Origin: Sulfobacillus acidophilus
GTDB lineage: Bacteria; Bacillota; Sulfobacillia; Sulfobacillales; Sulfobacillaceae
Assembly (NCBI GenBank): GCA_003023745.1
Contig: PXYV01000007.1
Location: 16,614-80,613 of the forward strand
DNA length: 64,000 nt
Direction of reading: 5' to 3'
Positions 8,983 to 17,306 of this stretch are shown piece by piece; the stretch's first letter is position 1; each line of letters begins with the position of its first letter. Made by a program: the position numbers and the translations under genes. Below the pieces are notes generated by a model, which was given only the letters and a program-made list of their open reading frames with translations, was not told the DNA's origin and did not search any database.

Positions 8983-10497
8983 TTAATGTACTTGCCGTCC
9001 CTGATCCCGCCAGAATTCATCACGAAGGACATTCTTTTGAATTTTTCCAGTGGCGGTCTTTGGCAACTGTTCCATAAACACAACACGCCGTGGGGCCTTG
9101 AAATGCGCAAGTTGGGAACGACAATATTCCAGTAGTCCCGATTCATCAACCGTCGCCATTGGCTTTTTGACCACAGCTGCCAATGGAACTTCGCCCCATC
9201 TCTCATCTGGCACGGCAATCACTGCGACTTCCAAAACATCGGGGTGCTTATATAAAACCTGCTCCAGTTCAACAGAGGCAATATTTTCTCCCCCAGAAAT
9301 TATTAGGTCTTTCTTGCGATCGATAATAAAAATGTAGCCGTCACTATCTTCACGGGCGAGATCCCCAGTGTAAAACCACCCCTCTTTGATAGCCTCTGCA
9401 CTGGCTTTCGGGCGGTTCCAATATCCATGAAACACATTAGGGCCACTGACAATCAATTCTCCGACTTCGTCGACGCCGACATCATGTCCTTGTGCATCAA
9501 CAATTCGCGTTCTCATATGCATGAACGGCTTACCGATCGACCCCCGCTTGCGAATTGACTGGCCTGCAGGCATCGTGGAGACTGCGGGAGCCGTCTCGGT
9601 TAAACCAAAGGCTTCCCGAAAAGGAATCCCGTGTTCGTCAAAGAATTCTAGCACCGACATCGGCACTGGTGCCCCACCACCCGCCGCAAACCGCAAAGCT
9701 GACAAATCTCTACGCAGAAACGTCGGAGATTGAATCAGTGCTAACCAGTTCGTCGGAATCGCAAACATGCAGGTCACCCGTTCTTTTTCCATCCAATCCA
9801 GCGCCACTTCGGGGTCAAACTTATCCTGCAATATCACAGTTCCGCCCTTGTATAGCATAGGAGTGGTTAGAATGTTCAAGACAGCGTGAAAGATAGGGTT
9901 GACAACTAATGAGCAATCACTTGCCATAATGTCCCAGTCCGTCACAAACTCAATCGCATTCCATAAAAACATATCATGCGTTAGCATAACTCCCTTAGGT
10001 CTCCCAGTTGTTCCCGATGTATACAACAGTGCCGCCACATCCGTCCCCAAAACTGTCGATTGTCCTGCGGGTTCATGGTTAACCATCCAACGATATGAGC
10101 CCCACTCGTGATCGCTTCTATCAACATTGATAACCTTCATCGCTTGTGGTTGCATTGCCGCAAGCGTCGGTTCAAATTCACCTTCGTACACAAGCAATTC
10201 CGGCTGCGCGTCGTCTACAATAAACTGCACCTCATCGGGATTTAAGCGATAATTGATAGGGACAAAAATCGCCCCGATATAAGCACAGGCCATCAATACT
10301 ACAACGAACTCCATGCGGTTCATCATCAACACTGCTACCCTATCTTGGGGTCGAACCCCCAAATCTTGCAAGGCAGTGCCCACATTTTGCATCTCTCGTT
10401 CCAGTTCCGCATAGGTGAGGCGGCCATGACGATCCACCAGTGCGTCTTTGTTTGGAGTGATTCGGGCACGATGACTGACCCAATCCGCAACTCCCAT
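8983..10497 (-). CDS. AMP-forming acyl-CoA synthetase
   Basis: About 504 residues from the ATG at 10497, which follows a GGGGGG site by six bases; a longer start at 10536 lacks one. YTSGTTGRPKGVMLTH is the P-loop, FREAFGLTETAP and YTGDLARED carry adenylate-binding residues, and PKTATGKIQKNVLR holds the catalytic lysine. It activates an acid to acyl-CoA. It is the first of two ligases in tandem and precedes the TetR gene, so the operon has several alternative or sequential activating enzymes. Substrate unknown. Confidence 0.9.
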   Translation of the reverse strand: MGVADWVSHRARITPNKDALVDRHGRLTYAELEREMQNVGTALQDLGVRPQDRVAVLMMNRMEFVVVLMACAYIGAIFVPINYRLNPDEVQFIVDDAQPELLVYEGEFEPTLAAMQPQAMKVINVDRSDHEWGSYRWMVNHEPAGQSTVLGTDVAALLYTSGTTGRPKGVMLTHDMFLWNAIEFVTDWDIMASDCSLVVNPIFHAVLNILTTPMLYKGGTVILQDKFDPEVALDWMEKERVTCMFAIPTNWLALIQSPTFLRRDLSALRFAAGGGAPVPMSVLEFFDEHGIPFREAFGLTETAPAVSTMPAGQSIRKRGSIGKPFMHMRTRIVDAQGHDVGVDEVGELIVSGPNVFHGYWNRPKASAEAIKEGWFYTGDLAREDSDGYIFIIDRKKDLIISGGENIASVELEQVLYKHPDVLEVAVIAVPDERWGEVPLAAVVKKPMATVDESGLLEYCRSQLAHFKAPRRVVFMEQLPKTATGKIQKNVLRDEFWRDQGRQVH

Positions 10498-10554
10498 ATA
10501 GATCCCCCCTACCCCATTACTCGTTCCAAATCTCAACTACCTGTCGACAAATTA

Positions 10555-12087
10555 CTAATAGACAGAGCCATATCGCCGCCTCAGCGACACCTTATCAACT
10601 TTTCCCGTTACAAGTTTAGGAATGGCATCAACAAATTCAATAAACTGCGGTTTTTTGTATCCCGCCATTGAAACACGGCAATACTCCCACACATCGTCCG
10701 CGGTTAACACGTCATTCCCAACCACCACAATCAATGCCTTGATACCTTCTCCCCACTTAGGATGCGGCACTCCAATCACCGCACTTTCGGCGATCTTCGG
10801 ATGGCGATTAAGCACCTCTTCCACTTCAGTCGCAAAAATATTTTCGCCACCACTTTTAATCATGTCTTTCTTGCGTGAGACAAAATAATATAAGTGATTC
10901 TCGTCCATACGCAACAAGTCCCCGGTGTGTGCCCACCCTTCCTTGTTATATGCCCTTGTTACGTCTGGCGATTTGAAATAACCTTGGGATACATTGGGCC
11001 CACGAATAATACATTCGCCAACCTCTCCCACTGGCACATCGCGGTCTTCATCGTCGACCAGCCGAACATCGCAAAAAGACACCGGCTGACCCACGGTATC
11101 TGCATTAATGGCCTGCATCGCCGGCGTGGTTATGGTAACTAAGGGCCCTGCTTCCGTTAACCCGTAGCACTTGGCCACATCCAATCCGTAGCTGCTGAGT
11201 AATGTATCGTGTGTTTTAACTGGCAACACACCACCAGCACTAAGACAACGTTGCATCGAAGATAAATCATATGCCTGTGAATCGGGAAGTTGCGCCAGCA
11301 TGGTCCACATCTCAGGCGCCATATAAGTATAGGTGACCGATTCCTTGGCGATCGCCATGGCTAGATCGCGAGCGTTAAATCCGTGACGCAGCGGTAAAAT
11401 TATCACGGTCCCTCCACCAAACAACACAGGAAACACAATGGCATGCAGGCCCGCAGTATGGAACATGGGTATCGCCACTACGCCTACCTTGAGTGCTTCA
11501 GCCCCTAATATGAGGTTGAATCCAACAGCGTTCCAAATCCAGTTGCCATTGGTCAACATCGCGCCTTTGGGTTCTCCGGTGCTCCCCGAGGTATACATAA
11601 TTGCTTGAACATCGTCCATGTCGCCGGAAACGTCCAGTGATAAAACCGCATCGTCGTGACTCATCAAGTCTTCATACAATAGACAGTCCCTACTTCCCTG
11701 TCCGACGCGGCATATCCACCGCAATCCCAGATCACTCACGGCCAAACTTGCAATTGATTCTTCGAGAAAACCGTGATAGATGAGTCCGATGGCATCACTG
11801 TGGCGAGCAAAAAAGTGAATGTCTTCAGCCCGTAATCTAAAATTTAACGGCACCATACACGCACCAATTGTAGATAATGCAAAATTTATCTCAAGCATTT
11901 CAACAGAGTTATCCATCAACAGTGCAACTTTGTCGCCCTTTCGCACACCTAACTTTACGAACCCCTTGACGAGTTTTTGAACGCGAAAGCGCAAAGTGTG
12001 ATAGGTAATGCGACGTGATGCACAAATGACCGCTTCCCGGTTTGGTTGATAGTTAGCCCAATAATCAAGCACCGTAGCACAGTTCAT
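10555..12087 (-). CDS. AMP-forming acyl-CoA synthetase
   Basis: About 510 residues. The ATG at 12087 has GGAGG six bases upstream; the GTG four codons earlier lies inside that site. MYTSGSTGEPKGAMLTNGN is the ATP loop, KCYGLTEAGPLV and AHTGDLLRMD follow, and KLVTGKVDKVSLR holds the acylation lysine. It begins 22 bases after the acyl-CoA dehydrogenase stop, so the two are co-transcribed. It differs clearly from the ligase at 8983-10497, which argues for distinct substrates and not for a recent duplication. Confidence 0.9.
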   Translation of the reverse strand: MNCATVLDYWANYQPNREAVICASRRITYHTLRFRVQKLVKGFVKLGVRKGDKVALLMDNSVEMLEINFALSTIGACMVPLNFRLRAEDIHFFARHSDAIGLIYHGFLEESIASLAVSDLGLRWICRVGQGSRDCLLYEDLMSHDDAVLSLDVSGDMDDVQAIMYTSGSTGEPKGAMLTNGNWIWNAVGFNLILGAEALKVGVVAIPMFHTAGLHAIVFPVLFGGGTVIILPLRHGFNARDLAMAIAKESVTYTYMAPEMWTMLAQLPDSQAYDLSSMQRCLSAGGVLPVKTHDTLLSSYGLDVAKCYGLTEAGPLVTITTPAMQAINADTVGQPVSFCDVRLVDDEDRDVPVGEVGECIIRGPNVSQGYFKSPDVTRAYNKEGWAHTGDLLRMDENHLYYFVSRKKDMIKSGGENIFATEVEEVLNRHPKIAESAVIGVPHPKWGEGIKALIVVVGNDVLTADDVWEYCRVSMAGYKKPQFIEFVDAIPKLVTGKVDKVSLRRRYGSVY

Positions 12088-12108
12088 AGCTCCCTCCACC
12101 TCACATAG

Positions 12109-13272
12109 CTAATCCAGTTGAGGGCCTTCCAGCAAGGCCCGCATGATAATCATTTTCTGAATTTCCGATGTCCCTCCACCGATGGTATGAATCTTGGCGT
12201 CGCGCATCATTCGTTCGACCGGATAGTCTTGGGTAAATCCATAGCCCCCGAGGATTTGCACCGCTTCGGTAGTCGCCGCCATACACATTTCCGAAGCAAA
12301 GAGCTTGGCGTACGACGCCACTAAATTTGCCTGGCGTCCTCGATGCCCACCATCCATCAACACCGCTCCCTTATATACCAGTAAACGCGCCATCTCTAGA
12401 TGCATCGCAATCGTCACCAATTTCTCTTGAATCAGTTGAAATGCCACCAAGGGTTGACCAAACTGGTGCCGTTCTTGTGCATAGCGCAATGCAGCTTCAT
12501 AAGCCCCACGCGCTAACCCCACCGACAATGCCCCCATAACCACCCGTTCGGAGTTCAAGCCGCTCATCAATACCACGATCCCACGATTTAGTGAACCTAA
12601 AAGGTTCTCAGCAGGCACCAGACAGTCTTCGAACACCAGTTCCCCTGTCGGTGATCCGCGCCAGCCCAACTTGGCAAAGGTTTTTCCCCGGCGAAATCCA
12701 GGAAATGTGGCTTCCACAACAAACGCGCTGATCCCGTTAGATCCTTGGAGAGGGTCAGTTTTGGCATAAACGATAAAGACATCACCGATCGGACCATTGG
12801 TAATCAGGATCTTCGTGCCATTTAGCACATAATAGTCACCCTCTCGGCGGGCACTTGTTCGCATGCTGACGACGTCGGACCCGGTGTCGGGTTCAGTCAT
12901 CGCGATCCCCCCGATCAGATCGCCGGCGCTGGTCCCTGGCAAGTATTTTCGCTTTATTGTCTCCGAGCCATTGTGGACCACATTGTCATTAAAGAGCGTG
13001 GCATTGGCTGCAAATGCCACAGCGGTCGACGTACACGCTGCCGCCAACTCTTCCGTGGCAATCATCATGTCAAGATACGTGCCGCCAGCGCCGCCCCAGG
13101 CTTGTGGGACCGTGATGCCCAGTAGTCCCATCTCACCCATTTTTTTAAAATTCTCCACGGGAAACCGAGCCTCGCGATCAATCGTGGCCGCCAACGGAGC
13201 CACTTCGCGTTGAGCAAATTTCCGCACATTATCCTCTAATAGTTTCTGTTCTGAATTCAAACTAAACTCCAC
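12109..13272 (-). CDS. Acyl-CoA dehydrogenase, isovaleryl-CoA-dehydrogenase-like catalytic layout
   Basis: 387 residues, full length for the family. MTEPDTGSD (about 125-133) and the C-terminal GGYGFTQDYPVERMMRDAKIH are FAD- and substrate-site signatures. At the place where short- and medium-chain enzymes carry the catalytic Glu (YEGT), this protein has IGGGTSEIQ. A Glu is instead found in NSERVV at residue 242, the position used by isovaleryl-CoA dehydrogenase. This suggests a branched-chain or methyl-branched substrate (isovaleryl- or citronellyl-CoA type). It introduces a 2,3 double bond using FAD. It lies between the enoyl-CoA hydratase and a ligase. Confidence 0.93.
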   Translation of the reverse strand: MEFSLNSEQKLLEDNVRKFAQREVAPLAATIDREARFPVENFKKMGEMGLLGITVPQAWGGAGGTYLDMMIATEELAAACTSTAVAFAANATLFNDNVVHNGSETIKRKYLPGTSAGDLIGGIAMTEPDTGSDVVSMRTSARREGDYYVLNGTKILITNGPIGDVFIVYAKTDPLQGSNGISAFVVEATFPGFRRGKTFAKLGWRGSPTGELVFEDCLVPAENLLGSLNRGIVVLMSGLNSERVVMGALSVGLARGAYEAALRYAQERHQFGQPLVAFQLIQEKLVTIAMHLEMARLLVYKGAVLMDGGHRGRQANLVASYAKLFASEMCMAATTEAVQILGGYGFTQDYPVERMMRDAKIHTIGGGTSEIQKMIIMRALLEGPQLD

Positions 13273-13316
13273 CGTAGTACCTCCTCAAAGCGTTCGCCCA
13301 ATTTGCGGCTCTTTCG

Positions 13317-14114
13317 TCACCCTTCGTTTGCGCCCGACACACTGGTACGGACAAACCGAGGACGCCGCCCTTCCAAAAATGCGCGCGGACCTTCTTGGGC
13401 ATCTGCGAATCCAAAGACTTCCCTCCCGTAAAACGTCTCCAATTCATACGCGTTATCCAAAGGAATATCAGCGCACCGCAACGCAGACTGTTTGATCACC
13501 TGGACCGCCCGCGGACTGTTCTCACAAATCTTCCCAGCAATTTCACGAGCCACGGCCAAGAGATCGGTACGGCGCACCACACGGTTGATGAGCCCCATGT
13601 GCAAAGCTTCTTGGGCCGTAACCGTCCCGCCCGTCAAAAGTATTTCCATCGCACGACAGTACGGAATTTGTCGCGGAAGACGGACCGTCGATCCACCTGC
13701 AGGAAATAATCCCCACCGTGGTTCTGGCAATCCGAAAGTCGCGTCGTCGACCGCAATACGGATATCGGTTCCTTGGATTAATTCCGTTCCTCCAGCCAAA
13801 CAGGCCCCGTTAATCGCCGCAATAATCGGTTTAAATATAGGAGGACCTTTCAAAAAGGCCTGGACACGCCGCGAATTAATCGCAAGCTCTCCTTGCGCAA
13901 TGCGCGGGATTAACTCTTTAAGGTCGGCGCCTGTGCAAAACGCTTGATCGCCTGCTCCTGTGATAATCGCGACTAACAGTGCATCATCCTGGCGAAACTC
14001 TTCCCATATGGAACTTAGTGCCTCCAGTGCCTCGTCGTTCAGACAGTTTCTAACATGTGGGCGATTAATGGTGATATACCCAATTGACCCGCGTTTCTCA
14101 AAGTCGACTGACAT
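13317..14114 (-). CDS. Enoyl-CoA hydratase/isomerase family protein
   Basis: About 265 residues from the ATG at 14114, which has GGAGG six bases upstream; the longer start at 14147 does not. ACLAGGTELIQGTDIRIA (near 107-124) contains the oxyanion-hole Gly pair, and LPEPRWGLFPAGGSTVRLPR is the second signature of crotonases. The first catalytic Glu of hydratases appears as Glu in GGTELIQG and the second as Glu in LPEPRWG. It likely hydrates the product of the adjacent dehydrogenase. The C-terminus (GPRAFLEGRRPRF) is usual for the family. Confidence 0.92.
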   Translation of the reverse strand: MSVDFEKRGSIGYITINRPHVRNCLNDEALEALSSIWEEFRQDDALLVAIITGAGDQAFCTGADLKELIPRIAQGELAINSRRVQAFLKGPPIFKPIIAAINGACLAGGTELIQGTDIRIAVDDATFGLPEPRWGLFPAGGSTVRLPRQIPYCRAMEILLTGGTVTAQEALHMGLINRVVRRTDLLAVAREIAGKICENSPRAVQVIKQSALRCADIPLDNAYELETFYGREVFGFADAQEGPRAFLEGRRPRFVRTSVSGANEG

Positions 14115-14206
14115 CACACGCCTCCACTTCATCGGGGGATAGTCCACGACATCTCTCGAATTCGACTAACGAAAACCTTTGACAAAGAGGCCAGGATACG
14201 CGACGA

Positions 14207-14668
14207 TCAGATGGGAACAAAGTACTCGATATCGAATATTGACCCCGGTTTCTCTGTGGCCCAGACGGCCTTCACTCTCGTTCCAATGGCCAGACGAGAC
14301 TGAACCTGATCGATCGACGACATGTCAATGCCGCCGATGAGGTGCGTGAAACTCACGTCAGCCCCATCTAATCGAATTAACCCGGTAATATAAGGAGGAG
14401 TTTTTGCCATACCAATATATTCGTAACTGACCAATGACCACGTTTCCACCGTACCGGTTTGACCAACTTCCACCCAATCGTCCAGGTCGATGAAACACCG
14501 CGGACAAAAACTCCGAGCTGGAACCAGCACGCGACTGCACTTAGGACAACGCGTCCCCAAGATTTTCTCCGCGGATAGTCCGTCAAAGAAACGCGTCAAG
14601 GTCGCGCCGAACGCCAACTCATACGGCAGATTCACAGTAGTGTGCAAGGTGCGATATTCTTTAGTCAT
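14207..14668 (-). CDS. Zn-ribbon/OB-fold DUF35 protein, thiolase partner
   Basis: About 153 residues. Four cysteines in RCPKC and SFCPRC form a rubredoxin-like zinc ribbon, followed by an OB fold (TGTVETWSLVSYEYIG ... PYITGLIRLDGADVSFTHL). DUF35 proteins bind thiolase or SCP2-type enzymes and help CoA-substrate channelling, as in archaeal acetoacetyl-CoA thiolase/HMG-CoA synthase and in steroid side-chain aldolases. It follows the two thiolase genes directly, so a three-part complex is likely. The second Met (14668) is better spaced from AAGGAGG than the first. Confidence 0.9.
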   Translation of the reverse strand: MTKEYRTLHTTVNLPYELAFGATLTRFFDGLSAEKILGTRCPKCSRVLVPARSFCPRCFIDLDDWVEVGQTGTVETWSLVSYEYIGMAKTPPYITGLIRLDGADVSFTHLIGGIDMSSIDQVQSRLAIGTRVKAVWATEKPGSIFDIEYFVPI

Positions 14669-14680
14669 CATTTCGCCTCC

Positions 14681-15847
14681 TTATTGCTGAGAGCCAACAA
14701 TCATAATTCCATTAAACTGGCTCACGCCACCCATGGCATGCGCGAGCGCCAACTGCGCGCCGTCGACTTGATGGGCACCAGCCTTACCTGTAACTTGCAT
14801 GGCTGCTTCTGCCACGCGAATTAACCCAGTTGCACCAATAGGATTGGTGCATAAGACGCCGCCTGACGGATCACACGGTAAGTCGCCGCCTCGGCTGAAC
14901 GTACCTTGCAACGCCAAGTCACATGCTTCCCCGAAGTCACAGAATCCAAAGCATTCATACAGCAATAGCTCCATAAATGTGAAGGGATTGTAAACCTCAG
15001 CAACGTCAAGTTCGCGCCGGGGATTGACGATGCCCGCTTGATGGTAGGCCTCCTTGGCAGCATCGATCGCGGTATTCCACCGCACCTTATCGCTATCGCC
15101 TAAATACGATTCATCGCCCCTATATCCAACGCCTTTGATCCAGGCTGGGGGATTGGCCATCTGTTTGGCCTTATGCTCACTCATAAAAAGCACTGCACAG
15201 GCGCCATCCGAATTAGGGCAGACGTCCCAGCGCCGAATTGGGTACGTGACAATGCGAGAATCCTTAATTTCCTCCAGCGAAATCCGCGCCTTAATGTGCG
15301 CATACGGGTTATCAAACGCGTCATCATGATTGCGCAGGGATATCACGGCCGCCGCCTCGCGCAGACGCTCCGCGGGAATATGATGGCGGTCAATCCACAT
15401 GTTAGACTGCATAGCAAATATACCTGGCGCCCCCGCCACAAAGCTTCGCTGAATCCATGGATCCGCCACCGTCGTCATGGTGGCTTGGCTATCACCCTCA
15501 TACATCTTTTCAAATCCTACCGCCAACACCACATCGGCTAATCCCGCCGCCACCCAGTAAAATGCGGTATGGGCCACCGACATCCCTGTCGAACCACACG
15601 TTTCGGTTTTCAGTAAGGGTTTGCCGACCACCTGTATTGCATCGGCCAGATAGAGATGATTCAATGCAATGCCCTCCATCATCGAAGGCATCGTCCCCGT
15701 GACAACCGCATCAACATCTTCCGGCGATAACCCTGAATCCTCAAAAGCCCGCTGCACCGCTTCACGGACGAGCTCCGGATAGGATACGTCAAACCGTTTA
15801 CCATGGTGGGTTTGCCCCGTTCCCATAATCGCTACTGCTCTTCCCAC
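14681..15847 (-). CDS. Thiolase-family enzyme (SCP2-type), catalytic subunit
   Basis: 388 residues, GTG start behind AGGGGG. The nucleophile lies in TETCGSTGM (Cys84). The C-terminal NPSGGVLCTNPIGATGL and ALAHAMGGVSQFNG replace the usual GHP and CxG loops, which places it among SCP2/lipid-transfer-like thiolases and not among FadA thiolases. It should cleave a 3-oxoacyl-CoA, or a hydroxyacyl-CoA by a retro-aldol reaction. It lies between a thiolase-like gene without the Cys and the DUF35 gene. Confidence 0.9.
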   Translation of the reverse strand: MGRAVAIMGTGQTHHGKRFDVSYPELVREAVQRAFEDSGLSPEDVDAVVTGTMPSMMEGIALNHLYLADAIQVVGKPLLKTETCGSTGMSVAHTAFYWVAAGLADVVLAVGFEKMYEGDSQATMTTVADPWIQRSFVAGAPGIFAMQSNMWIDRHHIPAERLREAAAVISLRNHDDAFDNPYAHIKARISLEEIKDSRIVTYPIRRWDVCPNSDGACAVLFMSEHKAKQMANPPAWIKGVGYRGDESYLGDSDKVRWNTAIDAAKEAYHQAGIVNPRRELDVAEVYNPFTFMELLLYECFGFCDFGEACDLALQGTFSRGGDLPCDPSGGVLCTNPIGATGLIRVAEAAMQVTGKAGAHQVDGAQLALAHAMGGVSQFNGIMIVGSQQ

Positions 15848-15859
15848 CTACGTTCCCCC

Positions 15860-17002
15860 TTAATCGCCTAAAATTACGACTGTGTGGCTCTGTCCGGCAA
15901 AGCCATGCGTGCTATGGGCTAGTGCCGTATGTACTGACTTCTTAACCTGATGCTCTCCTGCCTTCCCGGTGATTTGCCAGTAGGCCTCGGCTACACGGTA
16001 TAAGCCGCGCGCTACATACGGATTGGTCGCCAGTACCCCGCCCGACGGATTCACCGGCAACCGACCATCCAAGTGAGTTGTACCACTGTCAATTAGGCGG
16101 CCACCCTTTCCTTCGGCACATAGACCTAATTGCTCGCACCACAACAGTTCTTGAAATCCATACGGTTCGGAAATTTCTGCTACATCAACTTCTTCACTGG
16201 GCTTCTCAAGACGGGCCATGGTATACGCTGCTTGAGCTGCCTGCGGTAGCGTACCGCGAAGCAAGTCCCGGTCGCCCAAGGTATACGTGTCCATAGCGCT
16301 ACCATATCCGCGAAACCATACTGGATGGTCGGTTAGAGCCTTGGCTGTATCCTCCGCCGCCAACAAGACAGCCACCATGCCATCCGATTTTGGAGCGCAT
16401 TGCAAAGTCGTTAAGGGGTCCGCCGTCGCTTTCGAATTTAACACCTCATCCACCGTTACACTCTTGCGGATATGAGCATACGGATTGAACAACGCATTGC
16501 GTAGATTTTTCACTGTGACAAGTGCACATTGCTCCGCCGTGATGCCGTAGCGTTCCATGTATTGGCGCATCTGCAATGCCGCTGCCGTCGTTTCGTTAAT
16601 CCCTAACGGACGGTGATAAAATGGATCCGCATACAGACTAGTTACCGTGTCATTTTCGGGATTTTCCGAACCCTTGGTGAGCGCAATCACCATGGCCGTC
16701 TCAAAATGCCCTGATAGTACGCGCAGGCACCCATAGAGAAACGCAAACAACGAATCCCCATCTTGACGGGAGGCATTTTTTAAGAAACCGCCAGAGGCTT
16801 CCCAATAATATGAGTTGGCGCAGGATATGCCGCTATGAAAGACATCGGATGCCGCAGTCACGATCGTCCCCACATCGTCCCGATCTATGCCAACCTTGTT
16901 AAGTAGTTCCTTCGTCACTTTGTAGACCGCATCCATCATGTTGTCCTGCGTAATCGCAGGGCTACTTTCTGCTGCCGCCACGATTCCTACGCGACCACTC
17001 AC
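15860..17002 (-). CDS. Thiolase-like protein without the nucleophilic cysteine
   Basis: About 380 residues from a GTG at 17002 placed after AAGGAGGG; the frame is open to 17101 but the upstream part looks non-coding. It aligns with its neighbour over the full length (YAHIRKSVTVDEVL, VDVAEISEPYGFQELL, NPSGGVLATNPYVARGL, ALAHSTHGF). However, the active Cys position reads WEASGGF, and the second Cys of GGVLCTNP is Ala. It is therefore likely a structural or substrate-binding partner of the catalytic subunit. It is the first gene of the minus-strand operon. Confidence 0.88.
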   Translation of the reverse strand: MSGRVGIVAAAESSPAITQDNMMDAVYKVTKELLNKVGIDRDDVGTIVTAASDVFHSGISCANSYYWEASGGFLKNASRQDGDSLFAFLYGCLRVLSGHFETAMVIALTKGSENPENDTVTSLYADPFYHRPLGINETTAAALQMRQYMERYGITAEQCALVTVKNLRNALFNPYAHIRKSVTVDEVLNSKATADPLTTLQCAPKSDGMVAVLLAAEDTAKALTDHPVWFRGYGSAMDTYTLGDRDLLRGTLPQAAQAAYTMARLEKPSEEVDVAEISEPYGFQELLWCEQLGLCAEGKGGRLIDSGTTHLDGRLPVNPSGGVLATNPYVARGLYRVAEAYWQITGKAGEHQVKKSVHTALAHSTHGFAGQSHTVVILGD

Positions 17003-17137
17003 AGGAATCACCCTCCTTGGCCCATTTGCTCCCGGATTCATAAACACATCACGCGAGCTAATGGTGTTCAATCCGTTACATTTCACCGAATATCTGAACA
17101 TTTGACAACACAGTTTTCTTTTGACTATTCGTCTTAG

Positions 17138-17171
17138 TTGACAGAATACTCTCCCTTACCTATACTGTCAA
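17138..17171. promoter_or_regulatory. Two superimposed divergent promoters in one palindrome
   Basis: Plus strand: TTGACA (17138-17143), 17 bases, TATACT (17161-17166). Minus strand: TTGACA (17171-17166), 17 bases, TATTCT (17148-17143). The -35 box of each overlaps the -10 box of the other. The ends form the inverted repeat TTGACAG ... CTGTCAA. One polymerase, or one repressor, would block the other direction. Confidence 0.8.
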
Positions 17172-17306
17172 TATCTTTAGGAACATTTCCGTGCCTCCAA
17201 CAAACGTTGCAATCAGCGTGGGAGCGTAAATATCTCTTTTCGCAAACATCCAGGTAGAATGTCCCTAATATTCCGAAGTTATCGCAGAAAGGCAGGTTAT
17301 TTCGGT

